DNA of 64,000 nucleotides from the NCBI GenBank assembly GCA_964345835.1, contig CAYFSL010000001.1, positions 97,575 to 161,574 of the forward strand. The letters run 5' to 3'. This document shows, piece after piece, positions 8,959 through 15,394 of the stretch (position 1 is its first letter; each line of letters begins with the position of its first letter). Made by a program: the position numbers and the translations under genes. Under the pieces are notes generated by a model that was not told where the DNA came from, did not search any database, and saw nothing but the letters and a program-made list of their open reading frames with translations. The DNA is from JAAYEL01 sp964345835. GTDB lineage: Bacteria; Bacillota; Clostridia; Tissierellales; Peptoniphilaceae.

Positions 8959-9441
8959 TTAAAATAATAATGAAAAAGCTCCACTTATTAGACTGACTAT
9001 TATTCCCGCTGTTAGATTGCCTAGTATTACCATTAATAGTGATTTAAACTTGTTCAATTGTAGTAGGTGGGAAATTAGACTACCTGTCCAAACCCCGGTT
9101 CCAGGCAAGGGTATCGCAACGAATAAGTACAAACCAATATATCCATACTTATCTATTTGTTCTCTTTTATTTAACGCTTTAATTTTTATCTTATCTATAA
9201 GTCTCTTGAAAAATCCAATTTTCTCTAACAATCTAAATACATATCCTATGAGAAATATAATAGGAATAGCTGGAATAGATGATCCTATAAACGATATTAA
9301 AAACGCCTTCTTATAGTGCATCCCTAAAGATAGAGCAACTGGTATAGCACCTCTCAGTTCTATAACTGGTATCATTGATAGGATTATTACAGCCATTTCA
9401 TGGGTAAAATTCATTTTAAAAAATTCTATAATTTCATTCAT
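8959..9441 (-). CDS. COG2426-family small membrane protein (putative export protein)
   Basis: 160-aa integral membrane protein of the family annotated as small multi-drug export proteins; the biochemical function is not established. Seen here: several hydrophobic helices, the family-typical ELRGAIPVALSLG near residues 28-40 and AIPLPGTGVWTGSLIS near 109-124. AAGGAG lies six bases upstream of the ATG on the minus strand. The gene is monocistronic: divergent from the recombinase and followed by the AT-rich gap. Confidence 0.8.
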   Translation of the reverse strand: MNEIIEFFKMNFTHEMAVIILSMIPVIELRGAIPVALSLGMHYKKAFLISFIGSSIPAIPIIFLIGYVFRLLEKIGFFKRLIDKIKIKALNKREQIDKYGYIGLYLFVAIPLPGTGVWTGSLISHLLQLNKFKSLLMVILGNLTAGIIVSLISGAFSLLF

Positions 9442-9527
9442 ATTAAACTCCTTTTAATTCCTATATATTATACCATAAGAGTTAAAATAATTACTCCCAT
9501 TATGATAATATATAGGTGGAGGTAAAA

Positions 9528-10481
9528 ATGAGAAAAGATATACCTTATTTTTTAAAAGATTTCTTAGATTATTTAACTACTATAAGAGCTCTTTCTAAGA
9601 CGACAATTGAAGAATACTACCTAGATCTTAGGTTATTTTTAAAGTTTATTGAATATAGGAAAAGCTGCAATGACTATGATGGTATAGAAGATATAGATGT
9701 AAAGAATTTTGACCTAGATATGCTTAAAAAAGTAACTCTTATAGATTTACATAGCTACCTGGCTTATAGGGATAATTCTAGAAATAATAATCCCGTTACT
9801 AGAGCTAGGAAGATTTCTAGCTTGAGGTCTTTTTATAAATATATGGTTAATATTGCCAAACTATTAGATTATAATCCGGCTTTAGAGCTAGAAAGCCCAA
9901 AGTTAAAGAAAAGAAATCCAGTCTACCTGACTTTGGATGAAGCGATAAAGCTTCTAGAAACAGTTAAAAACAATAAAAACCAAACACTCATGAAAAGAGA
10001 TTTTGCTATTATACTTATATTTTTAACAACCGGAGTTAGACTTTCAGAGCTTTCTAGCATGAATATAAACTCCATTAAAGGATTACAATTTAATGTAATA
10101 GGTAAAGGTAATAAAGAAAGAACAGTTTATATGACTGAAGCTTGTAGGTATGCAATCGACCAATATATTTCCGTAAGGCCAAAAGTTGAAGATGAAAAGG
10201 CTCTATTTTTAAGCACGAGAAAGACGAGAATGAGCAATAGGGCTATCCAACATATGATAGATAAATACCTTAATGAAGCTGGATTTGATACATCTAAATA
10301 TTCAACCCATAAATTGAGACATACTGCTGCAACTCTTATGTATAAAGAAGGTGTAGATATAAGAACCCTTCAAAAGGTGCTTGGACATACTTCCGTAGCG
10401 ACTACTCAGATATATACCCATGTTGAAGATGATGATGTTAAAAGGGCGATTAAAAAGAATCCCCTATCAGAATTAAATTAA
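9528..10481 (+). CDS. Xer-type tyrosine recombinase
   Basis: Site-specific recombinase, 317 aa, the size of XerC/XerD. A SAM-like N-terminal core-binding domain (residues about 1-110) precedes the catalytic domain. The catalytic set is complete: Arg in TTGVRLSE (about 170), Lys in GKGNKERTV, the H-x-x-R box HKLRHTAATL (about 260), His in LGHTSVATTQ and the Tyr nucleophile in QIYTHV (about 294). GGTGGAGG sits five bases before the ATG at 9528; the GTG at 9516 would lie inside that SD. No integration-element features surround it, so a housekeeping role in dimer resolution with FtsK is likeliest, though I cannot tell XerC from XerD. Confidence 0.88.
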   Translation: MRKDIPYFLKDFLDYLTTIRALSKTTIEEYYLDLRLFLKFIEYRKSCNDYDGIEDIDVKNFDLDMLKKVTLIDLHSYLAYRDNSRNNNPVTRARKISSLRSFYKYMVNIAKLLDYNPALELESPKLKKRNPVYLTLDEAIKLLETVKNNKNQTLMKRDFAIILIFLTTGVRLSELSSMNINSIKGLQFNVIGKGNKERTVYMTEACRYAIDQYISVRPKVEDEKALFLSTRKTRMSNRAIQHMIDKYLNEAGFDTSKYSTHKLRHTAATLMYKEGVDIRTLQKVLGHTSVATTQIYTHVEDDDVKRAIKKNPLSELN

Positions 10482-10483
10482 AG

Positions 10484-10513
10484 AAAATCGGCAGGCAGGG
10501 GCTAGCCGATTTT
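10484..10513. terminator. Bidirectional terminator between recombinase and lexA
   Basis: AAAATCGGC (10484-10492) pairs perfectly with GCCGATTTT (10505-10513) around a 12-base loop. The plus strand continues in eight Ts, and the minus strand reads into TTTTCTTT. It can end transcripts of both convergent genes. Confidence 0.88.
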
Positions 10514-10556
10514 TTTTATGGCATATAAAATTATCTTAAAAATATAAACTGAATTA

Positions 10557-11174
10557 TTAGCTAATGTCGTCCCTAAATAGGGCTATTACTTTACCTAATA
10601 TTGACATAGATTCAGGTATAATTGGCGACATAGATGAATTTTCTGGAATAAGCTTAATTATCCCATCTTTTTTAGAAAACCTTTTGACAGTTGCCCCATC
10701 TTCTATAAGCGCTACTATAATTTCTCCATTTTCGCAGGTGTCTTGTTTCCTAACTAGTACTTTATCACCATCAAGAATACCAGCTTCTATCATCGATTCC
10801 CCTCTTATTGTAAGCATAAACAGGTCACCCTTCTTGGAATAGTCAGCTGGTATTGGGAAATAGGCTTCTATATTGGAATCAGCATATATTGGCTCTCCAG
10901 CAGCTACTCGACCAAGAATTGGTACATCTATGGTAGACTCATTTACCGTTTCTTGATTAACTGAATCATCAGTTAATTCAATAGACCTGCTAATATTATT
11001 GATCCTGCTGATTAATCCAGCATCTTCAAGCTTAGCTAGATCATTGTGAACGGTTGATACGGATTTAATATTTAAAGCCTTGCCGATTTCTCGAACAGTT
11101 GGCGAATATTTGTTTTTGATTTTAAACTCTTTAATATATAAATAAATTGACTCTTGTCTCTGGTTTAATTTCAT
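10557..11174 (-). CDS. lexA: LexA repressor
   Basis: SOS transcriptional repressor and self-cleaving peptidase, 205 aa. The N-terminal winged helix (residues 1-65) includes SPTVREIGKALNIKSVSTVH. The cleavage site is Ala92-Gly93 in RVAAGEP, the catalytic serine is Ser127 in RGESM and the lysine is Lys164 in GATVKRF, so it should respond to RecA filaments. AAGGAG precedes the ATG by eight bases. It is divergent from the LysM gene. Box 11219-11230 overlaps the lexA -35, which predicts autorepression. Confidence 0.96.
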   Translation of the reverse strand: MKLNQRQESIYLYIKEFKIKNKYSPTVREIGKALNIKSVSTVHNDLAKLEDAGLISRINNISRSIELTDDSVNQETVNESTIDVPILGRVAAGEPIYADSNIEAYFPIPADYSKKGDLFMLTIRGESMIEAGILDGDKVLVRKQDTCENGEIIVALIEDGATVKRFSKKDGIIKLIPENSSMSPIIPESMSILGKVIALFRDDIS

Positions 11175-11195
11175 GGCACTCTCCTTATTAGGCTA

Positions 11196-11224
11196 ATTAT
11201 ATCATTAGAAAAGATAAAAAACAA
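11196..11224 (-). promoter_or_regulatory. lexA promoter
   Basis: On the minus strand -35 TTGTTT (11219-11224), a 17-base spacer and a perfect -10 TATAAT (11196-11201), about 20 bases upstream of the lexA start. The -35 lies within LexA box 1. Confidence 0.75.
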
Positions 11225-11230
11225 ATGTTC
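11219..11230. promoter_or_regulatory. LexA box 1 (imperfect)
   Basis: AAACAAATGTTC matches the Firmicute consensus GAAC-N4-GTTC except for the first base. It covers the lexA -35, so repression of lexA itself is expected. Confidence 0.75.
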
Positions 11231-11239
11231 TTTTATTCC

Positions 11240-11268
11240 TTGACAAAGAACATTTGTTCTGATATTCT
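11240..11268 (+). promoter_or_regulatory. yneA-like promoter
   Basis: Perfect -35 TTGACA (11240-11245), a 17-base spacer and -10 TATTCT (11263-11268). LexA box 2 lies entirely inside the spacer. Confidence 0.82.
11248..11259. promoter_or_regulatory. LexA box 2 (perfect)
   Basis: GAACATTTGTTC is a perfect GAAC-N4-GTTC palindrome located between the -35 and -10 of the LysM gene promoter. Binding here would block RNA polymerase directly. Confidence 0.9.
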
Positions 11269-11281
11269 GTTAATAGAAAAA

Positions 11282-11293
11282 GAACATTTGTTT
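11282..11293. promoter_or_regulatory. LexA box 3 (one mismatch)
   Basis: GAACATTTGTTT differs from the consensus in the last base. It lies downstream of the yneA-like -10, between the expected transcription start and the ribosome-binding site, so it could act as a roadblock or cooperative site. Confidence 0.75.
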
Positions 11294-11305
11294 GTGAGGT
11301 GTAAT

Positions 11306-11599
11306 ATGAAATTAGTTATTAAAGACAGAAAGAAATTTAATAGATTTATAGCCCTTGTATTTATTTTTACAACCCTTATCTTAAGTTTATTTCTATTTCC
11401 TAAAAAAGTTAGAGGATTAAGTTATGATAGGTCTTACTCAATTACAGTTGTATCCGGTGATACTTTATGGGACATAGCTTCTTCCATTAATTCAAAAAAA
11501 GACACTAGAGAAGTTGTATACGATATATATAAACTAAATAATATGTCTTCAACTGCTAGGATATATCCAGGACAGGTTCTACAACTACCTATTTATTAA
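11306..11599 (+). CDS. YneA-like SOS cell-division inhibitor (TM + LysM)
   Basis: 97-aa protein with one N-terminal membrane helix (about residues 13-31), a short linker and a C-terminal LysM peptidoglycan-binding domain (about 46-97, SITVVSGDTLWDIASS to IYPGQVLQLP). This is the architecture of B. subtilis YneA, which delays division during the SOS response and is likewise divergent from lexA. GAGGTG lies five bases before the ATG at 11306; an upstream in-frame ATG at 11225 would place the LexA boxes inside the coding sequence and lacks an SD. Function is inferred from architecture, position and LexA boxes. Confidence 0.85.
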   Translation: MKLVIKDRKKFNRFIALVFIFTTLILSLFLFPKKVRGLSYDRSYSITVVSGDTLWDIASSINSKKDTREVVYDIYKLNNMSSTARIYPGQVLQLPIY

Positions 11600-11655
11600 A
11601 TAAAAATAAATTTTTATTAAAGCAATCTTATATCCCCCATTATCTTATAGAAAAA

Positions 11656-11681
11656 AGTCGGTGTTGTTATAAACGCCGACT
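11656..11681. terminator. Terminator hairpin between yneA-like gene and arsR
   Basis: AGTCGGTG (11656-11663) pairs with CGCCGACT (11674-11681) with one G-T wobble and a 10-base loop. The U-tract is on the minus strand (ACTTTTTT); the plus strand only has GAAAATTTTCC. It may stop transcription in both directions. Confidence 0.6.
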
Positions 11682-11843
11682 GAAAATTTTCCTTAAAATT
11701 CGCAATAAAATAGAAAAGTTTTTATTTTATTTTAGATAAGATATTTTCTTTTATTCAGTTTTCTTAATATTTTTTATTATTAAAATAAGTTTAATAATAT
11801 AACATTTATTAAAATATAATCAATAATTAATATAAATTTTCCA

Positions 11844-11888
11844 AAAAAAGAAGATGATTCAAATAATTTTGAACCATCAACTTTTCTT
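11844..11888 (-). terminator. Terminator of arsR-like gene
   Basis: Interrupted stem: TTCAAA/TTTGAA (11858-11863, 11868-11873), GATG/CATC, then AAAAG/CTTTT, ending in a minus-strand run of seven Ts. It lies about 50 bases beyond the arsR-like stop. Confidence 0.6.
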
Positions 11889-11935
11889 GATAAACTCTCC
11901 AACAAGAAATCTATGTATACAAAATAATATAGTAA

Positions 11936-12217
11936 TTATTCTTTTATTAGTTTGAGAATGTCTATAACTTTTTTATTGTTTAGTATATATTTTATTTCTG
12001 TTCCTCTTCTTTTAGACTTAAGGATATCATACTGCTTCAATATTCTTAGATGTTGTGAAACACTTGATTGAGAAACACCTAAGGCTTCCTGAAGCGTTGA
12101 TACATTAAGGCCATCAGCTTGTTCAATTAACTCATAGACAATTGATAATCTCGTTGGATGAGAAAGCGCCTTGAACACGTTAGAGTACTCATTAATGAAC
12201 AAATCTCCTTCGTTCAT
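11936..12217 (-). CDS. ArsR/SmtB-family transcriptional regulator
   Basis: 93-aa winged-helix repressor. The opening FKALSHPTRLSIVYELIE and the recognition helix region LGVSQSSVSQHLRILKQYDILKSKR are diagnostic. It contains no cysteine and only two histidines, both in the helix-turn-helix region, so the classical Cys-type metal site is absent and the inducer is not predictable. AAAGGGGG precedes the ATG. It is divergent from the lipid kinase gene and shares an overlapping promoter region with it, making that gene and itself the obvious targets (inference). Confidence 0.88.
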   Translation of the reverse strand: MNEGDLFINEYSNVFKALSHPTRLSIVYELIEQADGLNVSTLQEALGVSQSSVSQHLRILKQYDILKSKRRGTEIKYILNNKKVIDILKLIKE

Positions 12218-12235
12218 TCAATTCCCCCTTTCTTA

Positions 12236-12264
12236 TTATCAATAATGATATGATATGATATAAT
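12236..12264 (+). promoter_or_regulatory. Lipid-kinase promoter
   Basis: -35 TTATCA (12236-12241), 17-base spacer, perfect -10 TATAAT (12259-12264). It overlaps the divergent arsR promoter. Confidence 0.65.
12237..12260. promoter_or_regulatory. Candidate ArsR operator: dyad plus TGATA repeats
   Basis: TATCA-ATAA-TGATA (12237-12250) is a dyad, and TGATA is then repeated in tandem at 12246, 12251 and 12256. The array covers the -10 of the arsR promoter and runs from the -35 to the -10 of the kinase promoter, so one bound protein could control both. Not a recognised consensus. Confidence 0.5.
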
Positions 12265-12278
12265 TTATAAATAGTCAA
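12250..12278 (-). promoter_or_regulatory. arsR-like gene promoter
   Basis: Minus strand -35 TTGACT (12273-12278), 17-base spacer, -10 TATCAT (12250-12255). The start of transcription falls about 25 bases before the gene. Confidence 0.65.
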
Positions 12279-12298
12279 TAATATTCTAGGAGATTAAT

Positions 12299-13228
12299 AT
12301 GATAGAAACATTTAAAAAGACCTTACTTCTGGTAAATTCTGAAGGTAAATCTAATATACAGGAGAAAGTTGTACAATATTTTACTAAAGAATTTACAGAT
12401 TTAATACAGAATAATCAACTATTAATTAGATTTACAGTAGATGAAAATACAATTAAAGAACTTTCTAGAGATTTTTCTAAAAAGAATGAAAATTCATTAA
12501 TAATAGTTGTAGGTGGAGATGGAAGTCTTCATGAAGTAGTCAATTCTATTAACTTATCAAACACATCGGTATCAATAATTCCAAATGGGAGTGGTAATGA
12601 CTTTGCAAGTCATATTTATGGATCAAAAAGTCTAGAAGAAATCCTCGATGAATTTAAGAATCCCAGTTTTAAAAAGGTCGACATGATAAAGATTAACGAC
12701 ATACTTTGCATAAACACAACTTCATTTGGCTATGAAACAACTGTACTAGCTAAATCATTGGAGATTAAGAAAAAGTGGAATTTTTTGAGGAGCCTATCTT
12801 TTAAATTAGCAATCCCCTTAACTATTGGTAAAATGGACCCCATTAATTACAGATATGAATTTAATTTATCTGATGGTAACGTATTAACTGACGAGGGTAG
12901 TTATATATTGAATGCTATTTGTAATGGAAGCAGGTTTGGCGGAGGATTTACCCCAGCCCCGATGGCTGAAATCGATGATGGTATTATAGAAATAAACCAA
13001 TTAGAAAAAGTTGGTCTTTTAGGATTTATTAGAAAAATTTCAGATTATAAAAGTGGAAGGCATATAGATACCTTAGATATTAGTCATAATTCTAGGGTTA
13101 TTTCAGGAAGTATAATACCTAAAGCTCCACCATTAAAGGGAAATATAGATGGTGAATTATATGACTTTGAAAAAATAGACTTCGAAATTCTTCCGAAGTC
13201 TATAAATATAATGTATCTAGATTCCTAA
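12299..13228 (+). CDS. Diacylglycerol kinase-family lipid kinase (YegS/DgkB type)
   Basis: Cytoplasmic enzyme expected to phosphorylate diacylglycerol or a related lipid, recycling it into phospholipid synthesis. 309 aa. The nucleotide-binding VVGGDGSLHEVV is at about 70-81, and IPNGSGNDFA follows near 93-102. The C-terminal beta-sandwich ends in PPLKGNIDGELYD, typical of the family. CTAGGAG lies before the ATG. The last 12 bases overlap the convergent YnbB-like gene. Regulation by the divergent ArsR protein is suggested by the shared promoter region. Confidence 0.88.
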   Translation: MIETFKKTLLLVNSEGKSNIQEKVVQYFTKEFTDLIQNNQLLIRFTVDENTIKELSRDFSKKNENSLIIVVGGDGSLHEVVNSINLSNTSVSIIPNGSGNDFASHIYGSKSLEEILDEFKNPSFKKVDMIKINDILCINTTSFGYETTVLAKSLEIKKKWNFLRSLSFKLAIPLTIGKMDPINYRYEFNLSDGNVLTDEGSYILNAICNGSRFGGGFTPAPMAEIDDGIIEINQLEKVGLLGFIRKISDYKSGRHIDTLDISHNSRVISGSIIPKAPPLKGNIDGELYDFEKIDFEILPKSINIMYLDS

Positions 13229-14482
13229 TATATTAGTCAATGCTATCATAGCCGCTAGCTTAGCTTGCTCAAATACTACTCCCCCCTGGTAGTAGGCAAC
13301 ATAGGGTGGTCTTATTGGTCCATCAGCCGAAATCTCTATAGAAGATCCGTCAATAAAGCCTCCTGAGGCCATGATAACTTTATCGTCGTAGCCAGGCATT
13401 TCCCATGGATAAGGCACGACGCTAGCACCAACGGAGGCTGCCATCTGAATGGACTGGACGAATTTAATTAGCTTTTCTTCATCATTAAAGACGATTGCTT
13501 GAATAATATCTGACCTTTTATCATCAAGTTTTGGATAGGTATCATACCCTAGGTCTGAAAAAATTTTACAGAATAGGAGAGCTGATTTTATAGCTTCATT
13601 GGTTATATGAGGAGCAAAGAATAACCCCTGCAAGGTAGGCCTTGTTGTATCAAAAGTAAGCCCTGTTTCTTTACCTATTCCAGGGGCGTAAAAATGCTCT
13701 GATATTTTCTTAATTATTTCCTCACTTGAAGCTATATAGCCCCCACCAGATGCTATAGAACCACCCGGGTTTTTTATCAAAGATCCAACGCATAGGTCTG
13801 CCCCTATCTCTGTTGGTTCCTTATAGTCTGTAAATTCTCCATAGCAATTATCTACCATTATAATTGTTTCTGGAGATTTATCTTTTATAAATCGTATAGC
13901 TTGCTCGATTTCACTAATTGTTAGAGCTCTTTTAAGGCCATATCCAGTTGACCTTTGAATCAGAATAAGTTTTATTTTGTCTGAGAGTTTATCTTTCAAG
14001 CTAGTATAGTTAATTTTGTTATCTACTAGGTTGATATGGTCATATTTAACCCCTTTATTTATTAAGGAATTTTCACTATTACCAGTAATTCCAATAACCT
14101 CTTTTAAGGTATCATAAGGGTGGTCTGTTATTGATAGTAATGTATCTCCAGGATTTAACAAGGCGAAAAGGCTTAAAGCGAGGGCGTGGGTACCAGAAGA
14201 AATCGCAGGTCTGACAAAAGCATCTTCAGTCGAAAATAGTCTAGCAAATATTTCTTCAGTTTTCTCCCTTCCCCTATCACCATATCCATATCCAGTTGTA
14301 TAAGAAAAGTCACTTTGGTTCAGGCCGACATCCTTAAAGATTTTTAGGATTTTTATTTGATTATATTCTTTAATCTCTCTTAATTTTTTATCTTTTTCAT
14401 CAATAAATTTACAGGCCTCTGTAACAATATCATAGGCATCTTTGGTGATTTTGTAGTGTTTATTTAAAAATTCAAAGTCCAT
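13217..14482 (-). CDS. PLP enzyme of the YnbB/methionine gamma-lyase-like family
   Basis: 421-aa fold-type I PLP enzyme of the group once called aluminium resistance proteins; B. subtilis YnbB is the usual relative. Seen: AISSGTHALALSLFALL (about residues 97-113), the aspartate of IMVDNCYGEF and the PLP-lysine region VGSLIKNPGGSIASGGGY. The substrate is not known. It is the last gene of miaB-mutS-mutL-miaA, beginning directly after the miaA stop. In Bacillus hfq lies near this point; it is absent here. Confidence 0.85.
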   Translation of the reverse strand: MDFEFLNKHYKITKDAYDIVTEACKFIDEKDKKLREIKEYNQIKILKIFKDVGLNQSDFSYTTGYGYGDRGREKTEEIFARLFSTEDAFVRPAISSGTHALALSLFALLNPGDTLLSITDHPYDTLKEVIGITGNSENSLINKGVKYDHINLVDNKINYTSLKDKLSDKIKLILIQRSTGYGLKRALTISEIEQAIRFIKDKSPETIIMVDNCYGEFTDYKEPTEIGADLCVGSLIKNPGGSIASGGGYIASSEEIIKKISEHFYAPGIGKETGLTFDTTRPTLQGLFFAPHITNEAIKSALLFCKIFSDLGYDTYPKLDDKRSDIIQAIVFNDEEKLIKFVQSIQMAASVGASVVPYPWEMPGYDDKVIMASGGFIDGSSIEISADGPIRPPYVAYYQGGVVFEQAKLAAMIALTNILGI

Positions 14483-15394
14483 TTAACTTTTTAAATCCTC
14501 CAGTATCTTACTTATCATTTCATCTTTTGTCATTGTGGATTTATCCAACCATACTACTTCCTTATTTTTTCTAAACCATGTAAGCTGTCTTTTGGCATAC
14601 CTTCTAGAGTCTTTTTTTAGGAGGTCTATAGCTTCATCATAGCTCAATTTCCCTTTTATATAGGGGATAATTTCCCTATATCCTATAGCTTTCATAGACT
14701 GTTGGTCCTCATTTAGTCCTTGGTCTAGTAAATTCTTAACTTCGTTAACCAAGCCATCTTCAAGCATTTGATCTACCCTCTTATTTATATCTGAATAGAG
14801 TTGTTCCCTATCAGTATTTAACACATATAGATAGATGTCATAGTCGTCATTTGGCCTGCTATCAACGGTAATAGTTTTTCCAGAAAACTCAAAAACTTCA
14901 AGAGCTCTAATGATTTTCTTTTTGTCTTTAATAGTTAGATTTTGATATTTGCTTGGGTCTATCTCTATTAGTTTATCAAGTAATGCTTGTGGATTTTTTA
15001 TGAATTGTTCTTCCATTTTCTTTCTAAATTCTTCATTAGGCTTAACATTTGAAAAATCATATTTATAAAAAATAGAATTGATATAGAGCCCAGTACCACC
15101 TACGATTATGGGAATTTTTCCCTTTGAAGTTATTTCTTCAATTAGCTTTAAGGCTTGTTCCTGGAAGTTTTGAACAGAAAAGCTATTCATAGGATCGAGA
15201 ATATCGATCATATGGTGGGGAATATTTTCCATTTCTTCTTTCTTTATTTTTGCAGTACCAATGTCCATTTCCCTGTAGATTTGCATTGAATCTGCGGATA
15301 TTATTTCTGTATTTAACTTTTTTGCTAGATCTATCGATAAGGAAGATTTACCTACTCCTGTCGGACCAGAGATAATTAATATCTTATTTTTCAT
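14483..15394 (-). CDS. miaA: tRNA dimethylallyltransferase
   Basis: Transfers a dimethylallyl group to A37 of tRNAs reading UNN codons; MiaB, encoded upstream in the same run, then methylthiolates the product. 303 aa. P-loop GPTGVGKS at residues 10-17, then ISADSMQIYREMDIGTAK (about 34-51) and GGTGLYINS. The ATG overlaps the mutL stop by four bases (ATGA), indicating coupled translation. Confidence 0.95.
   Translation of the reverse strand: MKNKILIISGPTGVGKSSLSIDLAKKLNTEIISADSMQIYREMDIGTAKIKKEEMENIPHHMIDILDPMNSFSVQNFQEQALKLIEEITSKGKIPIIVGGTGLYINSIFYKYDFSNVKPNEEFRKKMEEQFIKNPQALLDKLIEIDPSKYQNLTIKDKKKIIRALEVFEFSGKTITVDSRPNDDYDIYLYVLNTDREQLYSDINKRVDQMLEDGLVNEVKNLLDQGLNEDQQSMKAIGYREIIPYIKGKLSYDEAIDLLKKDSRRYAKRQLTWFRKNKEVVWLDKSTMTKDEMISKILEDLKS

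Larger units (their letters stand above)
11600..11935. other. AT-rich intergenic with two hairpins
   Basis: 336 bases between the convergent LysM and arsR genes. It holds hairpins at 11656-11681 and 11844-11888; the rest is AT-rich, with TTATTAAAATAA-like runs and no coding signal that I can see. Confidence 0.6.

Noticed and set aside
9528..10481. Mobile-element integrase
   Set aside because: No attachment repeats, tRNA target or accessory genes are nearby; size and motifs fit a housekeeping Xer protein.
11225..11305. N-terminal extension of the YneA-like protein
   Set aside because: It would translate through the promoter and LexA boxes and has no SD; the ATG at 11306 has one.
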